Source of the DNA: Oscillospiraceae bacterium
GTDB lineage: Bacteria; Bacillota_A; Clostridia; Oscillospirales; Oscillospiraceae
Assembly (NCBI GenBank): GCA_017470325.1
Contig: JAFUES010000023.1
Location: forward strand, 62,001 to 126,000
DNA length: 64,000 nucleotides
Direction: 5' to 3'
The notes under the pieces were generated by a model, which saw only the letters and a program-made list of their open reading frames with translations, was not told the DNA's origin and made no database searches. Of this stretch, positions 53,933-62,212 are shown one piece after another (the first letter of the stretch is position 1; each line of letters starts with the position of its first letter). Made by a program: the position numbers and the translations under genes.

Positions 53933-54682
53933 TTAATTTTCGCCCTCATAATACACGTCCCAAAGCGTGAGCCCATGGGCTGGGGCGGTAGGCCCGGCAA
54001 GGGCGCGGTCCCGGCTTTCCAGGACGTTCAGGACGCTCTCCGCTGTGCGTTGGTGAAGTCCCACTTCCAGCAGCGTTCCGGTCAGGATCCGCACCATGTT
54101 GTATAGGAAACCGTCGCCGGTAAAGACCAGTTGGACCTCCTCACCATCTTGGACGACGCGAAGCTCACGAAGTTCCCGGACCGGGGATTTTTTCATCTTT
54201 TTCAGAGAACAATAGGCGGAGAAATCATGCCTGCCAAGCAGAAGCCGAGCGGCCCTCTCCATAGACCCCAGATCCAGCTCGTCGGGAAGCTGCAGCATAT
54301 AGCGCCGCCGGAACACATTGGGTGCGGCGCTGTTCCAGATCCGGTACACGTAGGTCTTGCCCGTGCAGCTGAGGCGGGCGTGAAAACGGGTCGGAGCGGG
54401 CTCCAGCGATACGGCGCCGATATCCTCCGGCAGATGCGTGCGCAGCTCCTGCAAAAGCGCCTCGCAGCTTCTGCCCGTGTCCGCCCGGAAAGAGCAGATC
54501 TGCCGCCGGGCGTGTACGCCCGCATCGGTCCGGCCACTTCCGGCAAGCTCGATCTCCTGGGAAAGAAGCCGGGAGAGGATGGCTTCCAGCCGTCCCTGTA
54601 TGGTGTTGTCGGTATTGCCCTGTTTCTGCCAGCCCCGGTACCGGGTACCGTCGTAGCAGAGCACGAGTTTGAAGTTCTGCAT
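53933..54682 (-). CDS. truA: tRNA pseudouridine synthase A
   Basis: This enzyme makes pseudouridine at positions 38-40 of tRNA. The 249 residues begin MQNFKLVLCYDGTRYRGWQKQ. The catalytic Asp is in AGSGRTDAGVHARRQICSF, and the C-terminal motif is GDGFLYNMVRILTGTLLEVG. ATG 54682 has GGGAGG eight bases upstream; a longer reading adds 18 unrelated residues. It is transcribed from its own promoter, divergent from the DUF4914 gene. Confidence 0.95.
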   Translation of the reverse strand: MQNFKLVLCYDGTRYRGWQKQGNTDNTIQGRLEAILSRLLSQEIELAGSGRTDAGVHARRQICSFRADTGRSCEALLQELRTHLPEDIGAVSLEPAPTRFHARLSCTGKTYVYRIWNSAAPNVFRRRYMLQLPDELDLGSMERAARLLLGRHDFSAYCSLKKMKKSPVRELRELRVVQDGEEVQLVFTGDGFLYNMVRILTGTLLEVGLHQRTAESVLNVLESRDRALAGPTAPAHGLTLWDVYYEGEN

Positions 54683-54703
54683 GACACGCGCCTCCCGGGG
54701 ACC

Positions 54704-54732
54704 ATTGTACCCCGGCGGTGGGACAAATGCAA
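54704..54732 (-). promoter_or_regulatory. Promoter of truA
   Basis: On the minus strand TTGCAT (54727-54732) and TACAAT (54704-54709) are 17 bp apart, giving a very short leader. Confidence 0.55.
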
Positions 54733-54829
54733 GCACATGCGGATCGGGCCGCCCCTTAGATTGTGTATTCTATACAGTTTTCACCCAAAAGCGGGAGCTT
54801 TCCCCCTGTATTTCCGTCTATTTTGTTCG

Positions 54830-54858
54830 TTGATGATTCTGCACAAAAATGCTAAAAT
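54830..54858 (+). promoter_or_regulatory. Promoter of the DUF4914 gene
   Basis: TTGATG (54830-54835) and TAAAAT (54853-54858) are 17 bp apart, 40 bases before the start codon. Confidence 0.6.
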
Positions 54859-54898
54859 AATACGCGTGATATTAGATTCGGACAGAGAGGTTGCGACT

Positions 54899-56797
54899 AT
54901 GTTTATCGACTCTTTTTTTAATCGTTTTGTACTGCCCGAGGACTTGAAAGAGTCTCTGGGCAAGAGCAGCTGGCGCTGTTACCCGGAAACCAAGGAGCAG
55001 CTGCTGGAGCTCTGCTTTGGACCCACCCATAGCTCCCGCTATGATGTGAGTTACTCCATCCCCGGAATCGGCATCGTCAAGGAGGCGGAGGTAGTCCGCT
55101 GCAAGAACGGGCCTGTCGTCAACTTCATGGAGGACTATATGCGCCGCCGCGACCCGGACTGCATGCGCATCGGCGACGATCTGCCCACCGACAAGCCTCG
55201 TTTTAAGGACGTCTACGGCTATGAGTTTTCCAAGCTGCGGGCCGAGACTATGCAGTGGTTCGAGTCCCAGGGCGTGATCATGCTGCCCTTCCACGCGGGT
55301 GGAAAATATTATGGCTATGACGCGCTGATGATCTGCCCGGCCAACGCGGCATTCTTCGCCCTGTCCCTGGCCAATATGCAGGGCTTTGTGAGCATTCACG
55401 ACGTGCCCCGCGGCTATACGCCCCGGGCCATCATCTATGTGGCGCCGCCCTTCCGCATGACCCATTTTGCAGGCAAGCAGGTGGTGGTGCACCAGCGCAG
55501 CGAGAACCTGCACGAGGTGTTCGCCTACAACCTGTATCCCGGCCCCTCCGCCAAGAAGGGCGTGTTCTCCATGCTGCTGGATATCGGCGAGAACGAAGGC
55601 TGGGTGACCAACCACGCCTCCGCGGCCATTCTTGAGACGCCTTATGAAAACGAAGTGGTCTTCATGCACGAGGGCGCTTCCGGCGGCGGCAAGAGCGAGA
55701 TGCTGGAGGAGATCCACAAGGAAGAGGACGGCAAGATCCTCCTGGGCACCCACCTGGTCAGCGGCGAAGATTATTTCCTGACCATGCGTGAGACCTGCAA
55801 GATCCACCCCATTGCGGACGATATGATCATGAGCCACAAGAGCTTCCAGAACGGCTCCGGGCACCTGGTCATCGCCGACGCGGAAGACGGCTGGTTTTTG
55901 CGCATGGACGGCGACAACTACTACGGCAACAGCCCCATGTATGAGCGCATCAGCATCCATCCGCCCGAGCCCCTGGAGTTTTTCAACATGGACGGCACCC
56001 CCGGCGCCACCTGTCTGATCTGGGAGCATGTGCTGGAATCCACCGGAAAGCCCTGCACCAATCCCCGTGTGATCATTCCCCGGGACATGATCGAGAACAT
56101 CGTGCCCGGCAACCAGCCTGTGGAAGTGGACGTCCGCTCCTTCGGCGTGCGCATGCCGCCCAGCACCGTCATGGAACCTAACTACGGCGTGATGGGCATG
56201 GTCCAGTTTGTGCCCACCTCCATCGCCTGGCTGTGGCGTCTGGTCTCTCCCCGCGGCTTCAAGAACCCCTCCATCGCCGACTCCGGTGCCGGCAGCGGTC
56301 TGAAGGCCGAGGGCGTGGGCTCCTATTGGCCCTTCTGCACCGGCAAGAAGGTCACCCAGGCAAATCTCCTGCTTCGGCAGATGCTGGATACGCCCAACAC
56401 CCTGAACATCCTGATCCCCAACCAGCACATCGGCGCCTACCGCGTTGGCTTCATGGGCGAATGGCTGACCCGCGAGTACCTGGCCCGCCGCAACGGCACC
56501 GTGCGTATGAAGCATCTGGTCAAGGCTCGCTGCCCGCTGTTCGGCTACTCCCTGGATGAGATGAAGATCGACGGCCAGTATGTGCGCCGCACCTTCCTGC
56601 GTCCGGAGCTCCAGTCCAAGCTGGGTTATGAGGGCTATGACGCCGGTGTGAAGATCCTCACCGACTTTATGAAGAACCAACTGATGGAGTTCGTCACCGA
56701 TGAGCTGGATCCGGTCGGCCGGCAGATCATTAATCTCTGCCTGCACGACGCCCCGCTGGAGGAGTATCTGGCCATCACCCCCATGAACATCAAGTAA
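54899..56797 (+). CDS. DUF4914-family protein with PEPCK-like P-loop
   Basis: A 632-residue, probably cytoplasmic protein of the DUF4914 family. A P-loop HEGASGGGKSEML (GASGGGKS at 259-266) resembles the kinase-type loop of phosphoenolpyruvate carboxykinase. The segment around it (VVFMHEGASGGG, FLRMDGDNYYG, PRVIIPRDMIENIVPG) suggests a PEPCK-like nucleotide-binding fold. The reaction is not known to me. ATG 54899 is chosen over far upstream codons because AGAGAGG precedes it and a promoter lies 40 bases away. It is a single gene with its own terminator. Confidence 0.85.
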   Translation: MFIDSFFNRFVLPEDLKESLGKSSWRCYPETKEQLLELCFGPTHSSRYDVSYSIPGIGIVKEAEVVRCKNGPVVNFMEDYMRRRDPDCMRIGDDLPTDKPRFKDVYGYEFSKLRAETMQWFESQGVIMLPFHAGGKYYGYDALMICPANAAFFALSLANMQGFVSIHDVPRGYTPRAIIYVAPPFRMTHFAGKQVVVHQRSENLHEVFAYNLYPGPSAKKGVFSMLLDIGENEGWVTNHASAAILETPYENEVVFMHEGASGGGKSEMLEEIHKEEDGKILLGTHLVSGEDYFLTMRETCKIHPIADDMIMSHKSFQNGSGHLVIADAEDGWFLRMDGDNYYGNSPMYERISIHPPEPLEFFNMDGTPGATCLIWEHVLESTGKPCTNPRVIIPRDMIENIVPGNQPVEVDVRSFGVRMPPSTVMEPNYGVMGMVQFVPTSIAWLWRLVSPRGFKNPSIADSGAGSGLKAEGVGSYWPFCTGKKVTQANLLLRQMLDTPNTLNILIPNQHIGAYRVGFMGEWLTREYLARRNGTVRMKHLVKARCPLFGYSLDEMKIDGQYVRRTFLRPELQSKLGYEGYDAGVKILTDFMKNQLMEFVTDELDPVGRQIINLCLHDAPLEEYLAITPMNIK

Positions 56798-56808
56798 ACC
56801 TGACCATG

Positions 56809-56836
56809 AAAGGCCGCGCAGCCACGCGGCCTTTTC
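56809..56836 (+). terminator. Terminator after the DUF4914 gene
   Basis: AAAGGCCGCG and CGCGGCCTTTT pair around six bases, 12 bases past the stop. Confidence 0.75.
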
Positions 56837-56920
56837 GTCATAATTCGGTCTTGTACGAATAAGGTATTGATGGTATCTTATGAAAGTGGATTTGAGTTTA
56901 AAGCAGACAGGAGAGGCAGT

Positions 56921-57982
56921 ATGAAGATCGTTGTTTTGGGCGGCGGCATCAGCACGGAGCGGCACGTGGCTTTGGTCACGGCTACTTCCGTGTGTAAGGC
57001 GCTGCGCAGCCTGGGCCATAAGGCCATTTTTGTGGATATGTTTCTGGGCCTGGAGGACTATTCCGGCCCTTTGGAAGACGCCTTTGAGGCGCCGGACGGC
57101 CTCTGCGGCCAGGTGGCCATCGAGAAGCAGATGCCGGATCTGGCGGCGGTCATTGCCTCCCGCAAGCTGAAAAGCCCCAGCCGCCTTGGAAAAAACGTGC
57201 TGGAGATCTGCCAGCTGGCGGACTGCGTGTTTCTGGGCCTCCACGGCGCAGACGGGGAGGACGGCAAGATCCAGGCGACGCTGGATCTGTTGGGCGTGCC
57301 CTATACCGGCTCCGGTCCCCTGGGCAGCGCCATGGCCATGGATAAGGCCGTTGGCAAGCGGATCATGGAGAGCGCCGGCGTATTGACGCCCGCCTGGCAG
57401 GAGCTGGTTTACAGCGAGGCGGATATCCCGACGCTGACCGAGACGCTGCCGGTGCCCTGCGCGGTGAAGGTGGTGGACGGCGGCTCGTCTCTGGGCGTGG
57501 CCCTGCCGGACACCCGGGAGGAGCTGGAGCAGGCTCTGCATGAGCTGCTGCGCTATGGCAACCGCGTGGTGGTGGAGGAGAAGATCCGCGGCCGGGAGCT
57601 GACGGTCCCGGTGTTGGACGGCCGGGCGCTGAGCGCCATCGAGATCATCCCGCCGGAGGGCACTAGCTTCGACTATGTGGCTAAGTACCAGAGCGGTGCC
57701 GAGGGTGCCCGGGAGATCTGCCCGGCGAACATTACCCCTGAAGAACAGCAGCTGCTGGGAGACGCTGCGCTGCGCTTTCATAACGCTCTGGGACTGTCCG
57801 TCTATTCCCGCACGGATTTCATCCTGGACGAAGCGGGAAGGGCCTGGTGCCTGGAGGTGAACACCCTGCCCGGCATGACGCCCAACAGCCTGATTCCCCG
57901 GGCTGCGGCCGTGGAGGGAATGAGCTATGCCCAGCTGTGCGAGAAAATCGTCCTGTTATCTCTGGAGAAATACAAGTCTTGA
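56921..57982 (+). CDS. D-alanine-D-alanine ligase family protein
   Basis: A 353-residue ATP-grasp ligase. It has the N-terminal VVLGGGISTERHVALVTATSV, the central FLGLHGADGEDGKIQATLDLLGVPYTGSGPLGSAMAMDK and the ATP-grasp VKVVDGGSSLGV. The C-terminal WCLEVNTLPGMTPNSLIPRAA is the dipeptide-ligase pattern. It should join two D-alanines (or a close variant) for cell-wall precursors. ATG 56921 follows GGAGAGG. No mur or van neighbours are present, so it could be a second ligase. Confidence 0.88.
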   Translation: MKIVVLGGGISTERHVALVTATSVCKALRSLGHKAIFVDMFLGLEDYSGPLEDAFEAPDGLCGQVAIEKQMPDLAAVIASRKLKSPSRLGKNVLEICQLADCVFLGLHGADGEDGKIQATLDLLGVPYTGSGPLGSAMAMDKAVGKRIMESAGVLTPAWQELVYSEADIPTLTETLPVPCAVKVVDGGSSLGVALPDTREELEQALHELLRYGNRVVVEEKIRGRELTVPVLDGRALSAIEIIPPEGTSFDYVAKYQSGAEGAREICPANITPEEQQLLGDAALRFHNALGLSVYSRTDFILDEAGRAWCLEVNTLPGMTPNSLIPRAAAVEGMSYAQLCEKIVLLSLEKYKS

Positions 57983-58065
57983 CGATATGTTAACAATTTC
58001 TTGATGTTTTGCTTTGCGAATGTGTTAGAATGTTACCTTAGAAAATCATGCGGCAAGGTGAGGAC

Positions 58066-58470
58066 ATGAGAGAGCGTTTTGCAAGGTTTATGGCCGGCAG
58101 AAACGGCAACGATCAACTGAATATTTTCCTGCTGGTGATCACAGTGGTCCTGCTGGTTTTGGGGAGCATCTTTACAAAACGGCTGGGCGCGGTGCTCTAT
58201 CCGCTGATGTTCGTGCTGCTGGGTCTCGTGTATTTCAGGATGCTTTCCCGCAATGTCTACAAGCGGCAGGAGGAGAACGGGAAATATCTGCGCTGGCGGA
58301 TGAAGCAGACTGGAAAGCTGAGACTGGCGAAAGAGCGCTGGCAGCAGCGGAAGGACTACAAATTCTTTACCTGCCCCTCTTGCAAGACGGTCCTGCGGGT
58401 GCCCAAGGGCAAGGGTAAGATCAAGCTGGTCTGCCGCAAATGCGGCACCTCCTTCATGGGGAAATCCTGA
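58066..58470 (+). CDS. Small membrane protein with C-terminal zinc ribbon
   Basis: 134 residues. A basic N-terminus is followed by two adjacent membrane helices (about 18-58; FLLVITVVLLVLGSIF, LYPLMFVLLGLVYF). A basic amphipathic stretch precedes a zinc ribbon at the end (CPSCKTVLRVPKGKGKIKLVCRKCG). Ends should be cytoplasmic. I do not recognise a named family. It is three bases before the DUF5685 gene, and a DnaJ-domain gene follows, so the trio is probably one operon. ATG 58066 fits the AAGGTGAGG site; the ATG at 58048 is the alternative. Confidence 0.8.
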   Translation: MRERFARFMAGRNGNDQLNIFLLVITVVLLVLGSIFTKRLGAVLYPLMFVLLGLVYFRMLSRNVYKRQEENGKYLRWRMKQTGKLRLAKERWQQRKDYKFFTCPSCKTVLRVPKGKGKIKLVCRKCGTSFMGKS

Positions 58471-58473
58471 GAT

Positions 58474-59322
58474 ATGTTCGGTTACCTTGTGGCGGCGCCC
58501 GGCGACCTGACGGAGGCAGAGTATGCCCGTTACCGTGCCTGCTACTGTGGGCTGTGCCGGAGTATCAAGGAGCGCCACGGGCAGCTGGCCCGGATGAGCC
58601 TGACCTATGACATGACTTTTCTGGTGCTGCTTTTGGGTTCCCTCTACGAGCCGGAGGAGAACAGCGGGGAGGAGACCTGCCTGCCCCATCCCATCGAGGC
58701 GAGGGCCTGGTGGTGCAGCGAGATCAGCGCCTATGCGGCGGATATGAACGTGGCCATGGCCTATTTAAAATGCCTGGACGACTGGGAGGATGACGGCAAT
58801 GTGGGCGCCCTGGCGGAGGCAAAGCTGCTGCAGAAGCCATATGAGCAGATCCAGACCGCCTATCCCCGGCAATGCGCGGTCATCCGGGAGAGCATGGATG
58901 CCCTGCATGCCTTGGAGCAGGCCCGCTGTGAGGACCCTGATGCCGCGGCGGACAGCTTCGGCCGCCTGATGGCGGAGCTTCTGATTTACCGGGAGGACCG
59001 GTGGAGCGAAGCCCTGCGTGCTTTGGGCTATTCCCTGGGCCGCTTTATCTATGTGATGGACGCCTGTATGGATCTGGACAGCGATACGATCCGCAACCGC
59101 TACAATCCCTTCCGGCGCTATTACGGACTGGATGATAACGAGCAGCGCTTCCGGGACATTTTGAAGATGATCCTGGGGGAGGGGCTCATGGCATTTGACC
59201 GCCTGCCTCTGGTACAGGATGCGGGCATTTTGAAGAATATCCTATGCGCCGGTTTGTGGGCGCAGTTTGATCAGAAATACAGCAACAAGAAGGGACAGGC
59301 AGATGGTACAGGATCCGTATAA
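58474..59322 (+). CDS. DUF5685-family protein
   Basis: A 282-residue soluble, mainly helical protein. It starts [36 protein letters not shown], with a conserved CYCGLC Cys cluster, and contains [19 protein letters not shown] and [24 protein letters not shown]. This matches DUF5685, whose function is unknown. The Asp-rich helices recall metal-dependent helical enzymes, but that is only an impression. Its 3' end overlaps the DnaJ gene by 20 bases. Confidence 0.85.
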   Translation: MFGYLVAAPGDLTEAEYARYRACYCGLCRSIKERHGQLARMSLTYDMTFLVLLLGSLYEPEENSGEETCLPHPIEARAWWCSEISAYAADMNVAMAYLKCLDDWEDDGNVGALAEAKLLQKPYEQIQTAYPRQCAVIRESMDALHALEQARCEDPDAAADSFGRLMAELLIYREDRWSEALRALGYSLGRFIYVMDACMDLDSDTIRNRYNPFRRYYGLDDNEQRFRDILKMILGEGLMAFDRLPLVQDAGILKNILCAGLWAQFDQKYSNKKGQADGTGSV

Positions 59323-59959
59323 AGTGCTTGGCGTCTCTCCGGGTGCCTCCGATGAAGAGATCAAAAAAGCCTATCGGGAACTTACAAAGAAATATCATCC
59401 GGACCTGAACCCCGGAGATTCCAGCGCCGCGCAGAAGATGAACGACATCAACGCGGCCTATGATCAGATCAAAAACGGCGGCGCCCAGCAGCAGGCATAC
59501 GGGCCTTCGGCGGGGGCCCAGCAGCAATACGGCTGGTACGGATGGGACGGCTGGAGCGGCTGGCAGGGCCAGCAGACCCAGCAGCAGACAGAGCGCAGCG
59601 AGTATACCGCGGCGAAGAATTATATCCGCAACGGGATGTATAAAGAGGCGCTCAACGCCCTGTCGGGCGTGCCTGTCCAGGAGCGTGACGGCAAGTGGTA
59701 TTATCTCCACGCGGGCGCCAACATGTATCAGGGCAACAAGATCGCCGCTTTGGAATCTGCCAAGCGGGCGGTAGAGATCGACCCGGGCAATGAGGAGTAC
59801 CGGATGCTGCTCCAGCAGCTGCAGAGCGGCGGGGACTTCTATAACAATTACACCGTGCGGTATAGCAGGGGACTCAGTCCCGATCGGCTGTGCATGGCCA
59901 TGTGCGCCGCCAACATGTGCCTCGGCCCCATGTGCGGCTACCGCTTTTTCTGCTGCTGA
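59303..59959 (+). CDS. J-domain protein with Cys-rich C-terminus
   Basis: A 218-residue protein with an N-terminal J domain (about 1-65; [39 protein letters not shown] intact). A Gln/Gly/Trp-rich linker follows (about 70-105), then a TPR-like helical region (about 110-180; [39 protein letters not shown]). A short tail has six Cys in the last 25 residues ([15 protein letters not shown]...FFCC). The HPD motif implies it stimulates an Hsp70. The Cys tail could bind metal or be acylated. It is not the main DnaJ, lacking the G/F and zinc-finger order. ATG 59303 gives the correct J-domain start. Confidence 0.85.
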   Translation: MVQDPYKVLGVSPGASDEEIKKAYRELTKKYHPDLNPGDSSAAQKMNDINAAYDQIKNGGAQQQAYGPSAGAQQQYGWYGWDGWSGWQGQQTQQQTERSEYTAAKNYIRNGMYKEALNALSGVPVQERDGKWYYLHAGANMYQGNKIAALESAKRAVEIDPGNEEYRMLLQQLQSGGDFYNNYTVRYSRGLSPDRLCMAMCAANMCLGPMCGYRFFCC

Positions 59960-59980
59960 GACATAGTGAATAAACGACAT

Positions 59981-60010
59981 CAGCCTCCGGCTTCGGCCGG
60001 AGGCTGTTTT
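59981..60010. terminator. Terminator between the J-domain gene and the ATPase gene
   Basis: CAGCCTCCGGC and GCCGGAGGCTG pair around TTCG, followed by TTTT on the plus strand; it lies between convergent genes. Confidence 0.75.
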
Positions 60011-60011
60011 G

Positions 60012-60989
60012 TCAGCGGAAGAGCTCCGTAAGCAGGCGGTCCGTATAGGCTGTGAGGGCTGAGAAATCCATATACCGTTTGTAGATCGCCTCCATCTCGT
60101 CATGGAGGGCCTTAGCCCGCCGCAGCTTGTCGAAGGCAAGCGCCAGACAGCGGTCCCTCAGCTGCCTGGTTTCGGCTTCTGCTGCGAGCACCGGCGCGGC
60201 CGGAACGAAGGAACGCCAGACCGGCAGCTGCCAACCTTCGTCCACAAAGGCCAGGGAGCGCTCCGGAAGCAGGACCGCCTCCAGCGTTTCCGGATCCAGC
60301 GGGGAAGGGCACAGGATCGCCATTTCCCTGCAGCTGCGGCTGATGGTTGCGAGTACCGCCTGCCCGCTGACCTGAACAATTTGTTTACATAACTTTTGAA
60401 CTTCTCCATTGAGACGCACATCTCCCTGGCAACTGAGAGCGTGGAGGAAGCGGCGGCTCCGCGTGCCGCCTTTGCCGGGCGGCTGGAGCAGGGAATCGAT
60501 TTCCGCAAGCACGGCAGGCTCAGGCGATGCAATCGGTTTCCCGGCTTTTTCTAGATCAGCCGCTGCGGCAAGGTAGCTGTAGGCATCTCTATAGAGTGCT
60601 TTGTAAGAGCGGCTGATGTGCGTTATTTTTTCCGCATCCGCAGCGGTAAAAGGGAGCCTGCAGAAGCGTCCTAAGTTTACATAATCCGAGTCCGCACCAA
60701 ATTGGCGCGGCTCAGCCGCATGGGGCGCTGTCCCGTCGACCCAAGCGGCGCGCAGGGCGGGGAGGTAGACGCCGTCGAGAGAGTCGGGATCGCCGGAGCA
60801 GAGTACGTAATGGACGTCCATGCCGCGCTCCTGGGCCGCCTGGCCGATCCGGCGCATGAAGCTGGATTTTCCGGTGCCGGGTCCGCCCTTGATGATATGG
60901 AGAAACACGCCTTCATCCGGCGGAAAGCCATCGTAAAGCGAGGCAAAGCCGTCTTCGGAATTTGCCCCGAGAAAATAGGTCTGTGTCAT
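60012..60989 (-). CDS. P-loop ATPase of the PRK06851-like type
   Basis: A 325-residue soluble protein with Walker A at IKGGPGTGKSSFMRRIG (near residue 35). The early sequence YFLGANSEDGFASLYDGFPPDEGVFLHI and CSGDPDSLDGVYLPAL resemble an uncharacterised clostridial ATPase family with two P-loop halves. Here the second half has no clear second Walker A. Role unknown. It is transcribed alone, convergent with the J-domain gene and divergent from the HAD gene. Confidence 0.7.
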   Translation of the reverse strand: MTQTYFLGANSEDGFASLYDGFPPDEGVFLHIIKGGPGTGKSSFMRRIGQAAQERGMDVHYVLCSGDPDSLDGVYLPALRAAWVDGTAPHAAEPRQFGADSDYVNLGRFCRLPFTAADAEKITHISRSYKALYRDAYSYLAAAADLEKAGKPIASPEPAVLAEIDSLLQPPGKGGTRSRRFLHALSCQGDVRLNGEVQKLCKQIVQVSGQAVLATISRSCREMAILCPSPLDPETLEAVLLPERSLAFVDEGWQLPVWRSFVPAAPVLAAEAETRQLRDRCLALAFDKLRRAKALHDEMEAIYKRYMDFSALTAYTDRLLTELFR

Positions 60990-61041
60990 ACTGTGCCTCC
61001 TAGATCTGCTTCAACATCAGGATATGCACAGTTTGCCCAAG

Positions 61042-61070
61042 TTGACAATGTTTCAGACGGCGGGTATAAT
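61042..61070 (+). promoter_or_regulatory. Perfect consensus promoter for the HAD phosphatase
   Basis: TTGACA (61042-61047) and TATAAT (61065-61070) are 17 bp apart, 21 bases before the TTG start codon. Confidence 0.85.
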
Positions 61071-61091
61071 CTGCTAAAAGGGGGCGGAACC

Positions 61092-61736
61092 TTGTACAAG
61101 ACCATTTTATTTGACTTTGACGGCACGGTATTTGACACCATTGAGGGTATCACCAAGTCCCTGCAGTACGCTCTGCGCAAGCATGGGATCGAGGCGGAAC
61201 CCGCGGAGCTGCGCTGCTTTGCCGGACCGCCGCTGGTGGATATGTTTATGGAACGCTATCCCTTTTCCCGCGAGGAGGCGCTGCAGGCCACAGAGGATTT
61301 CCGGGAGCGCTATCAACCTATCGGCCTGTATGAGTGCCGCGTGTTCCCCGGGATCGGAGAGCTGCTGGAGCATTTGCGCGCGGCCGGAAAAAAGCTGGGA
61401 CTTGCCACTTCCAAACCGGAGCATCTGGCCAGACACCTGCTGGAGCGGGAGGGGCTACTGGACCATTTTGATGTGATCTGCGGCACCCTGGGCGACGGAA
61501 ATGACGCCAAGTGGCAGGTGGTGGAGCGGGCCATGGAAATCCTGGGCTCCGCGCGGGAAAGCACCGTGTTGATCGGCGATACCAAATGGGACGTGGCCGG
61601 CGCCCATCGCTGCGGCATCCCCTGTATCGGCGTGGGCTATGGCTATGCCGCGCCCGGCGAGCTGGAGGCTGCGGGCGTGGACGGTCAGGCCGCGGACATG
61701 CAGGCACTGGAACAAATGCTTTTAAAAAGCGAATAA
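61092..61736 (+). CDS. HAD-superfamily hydrolase, phosphoglycolate phosphatase-like
   Basis: 214 residues. Motif I is FDFDGTVFDT, with the nucleophile Asp in DFDGT. The cap domain (about 15-85) has CFAGPPLVDMFMERYPFS. Motif II is LATSKPEHLARHLL, and motif III/IV is VLIGDTKWDVAGAHRCGIPCIGVGYGY. This is the Gph/PgmB-like subfamily; the substrate is a small phosphate ester. The TTG at 61092 is chosen because the product then starts just before the motif and AAGGGGG lies upstream, consistent with the promoter at 61042. Confidence 0.88.
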   Translation: MYKTILFDFDGTVFDTIEGITKSLQYALRKHGIEAEPAELRCFAGPPLVDMFMERYPFSREEALQATEDFRERYQPIGLYECRVFPGIGELLEHLRAAGKKLGLATSKPEHLARHLLEREGLLDHFDVICGTLGDGNDAKWQVVERAMEILGSARESTVLIGDTKWDVAGAHRCGIPCIGVGYGYAAPGELEAAGVDGQAADMQALEQMLLKSE

Positions 61737-61743
61737 AACAAAA

Positions 61744-61772
61744 GACCCCGGGAGCTCCCGGGGTCTTGTGCT
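61744..61772. terminator. Bidirectional terminator between HAD gene and csoR
   Basis: The palindrome AGACCCCGGGAGCTCCCGGGGTCT lies between the two convergent stop codons with A and T runs at its sides. Confidence 0.7.
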
Positions 61773-61781
61773 GTCCTGCAC

Positions 61782-62138
61782 TTACGACATGAACTTGTCT
61801 ATGGCCTCATTGAGGGCCTGAAGGTCCGGATTATCCGCCCCCGCGTCCGAGACACAATGTTCCAGATGATCCTTCAGGATCACCTTGGCGGTGCTGTTCA
61901 GAGCAGAGCGGACCGCTGCCAGCTGGACCAGGACCTCTGTGCAATCCCGACCGTCCTCCACCATGCGCTTGACGGATTCCAGATGCCCGATCGCCCGGGA
62001 GAGACGGTTGATGACCGCTTTGGTTTGGGTATGGGTATGACCGTGGTCGTGACTGTGGGGGTGCTCATGTTCCACCGGATGGCTGTGCACGTGCCCGTCG
62101 CCGTGGTCGTGATAATAGACTTCCTGTTCGTTGGCCAT
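61782..62138 (-). CDS. csoR: CsoR/RcnR-family metal-sensing repressor, probably Cu(I)
   Basis: A 118-residue helical repressor. The first 38 residues are very His-rich (YYHDHGDGHVHSH, HPHSHDHGHTH). The DUF156 core follows, with the metal ligands Cys66 (GRDCTEVL), His91 and Cys95 (HLEHC). Their 25 and 4 residue spacings equal those of the copper sensor CsoR (Cys-His-Cys). It should release its operator when Cu(I) binds. No copper pump or chaperone lies next to it. The promoter at 62168-62196 contains two ACTGTA copies that might be its own operator. Confidence 0.88.
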   Translation of the reverse strand: MANEQEVYYHDHGDGHVHSHPVEHEHPHSHDHGHTHTQTKAVINRLSRAIGHLESVKRMVEDGRDCTEVLVQLAAVRSALNSTAKVILKDHLEHCVSDAGADNPDLQALNEAIDKFMS

Positions 62139-62167
62139 AAAGATCCCTGCCTTTGCGTGTTTCGCTT

Positions 62168-62196
62168 AGTATACAGTATTTTACAGTTTTTCACAA
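62168..62196 (-). promoter_or_regulatory. Promoter of the CsoR-like gene
   Basis: On the minus strand TTGTGA (62191-62196) and TATACT (62168-62173) are 17 bp apart. ACTGTA occurs twice at 10-bp spacing in and beside the spacer. Confidence 0.55.
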
Positions 62197-62212
62197 GCCC
62201 CCCGGGGGGATA

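Noticed and set aside
54131..54898. An N-terminal extension of 256 residues for the DUF4914 protein
   Set aside because: It overlaps truA on the other strand and the intergenic promoter; the real start with ribosome binding site is 54899.
54872..57781. Minus-strand open frame of 969 codons opposite the DUF4914 and ligase genes
   Set aside because: It spans two plus-strand genes and their terminator, has no start signals and no recognisable domain.
60702..61091. An N-terminal extension of 130 residues for the HAD phosphatase
   Set aside because: It runs through the divergent ATPase gene and the consensus promoter at 61042-61070.
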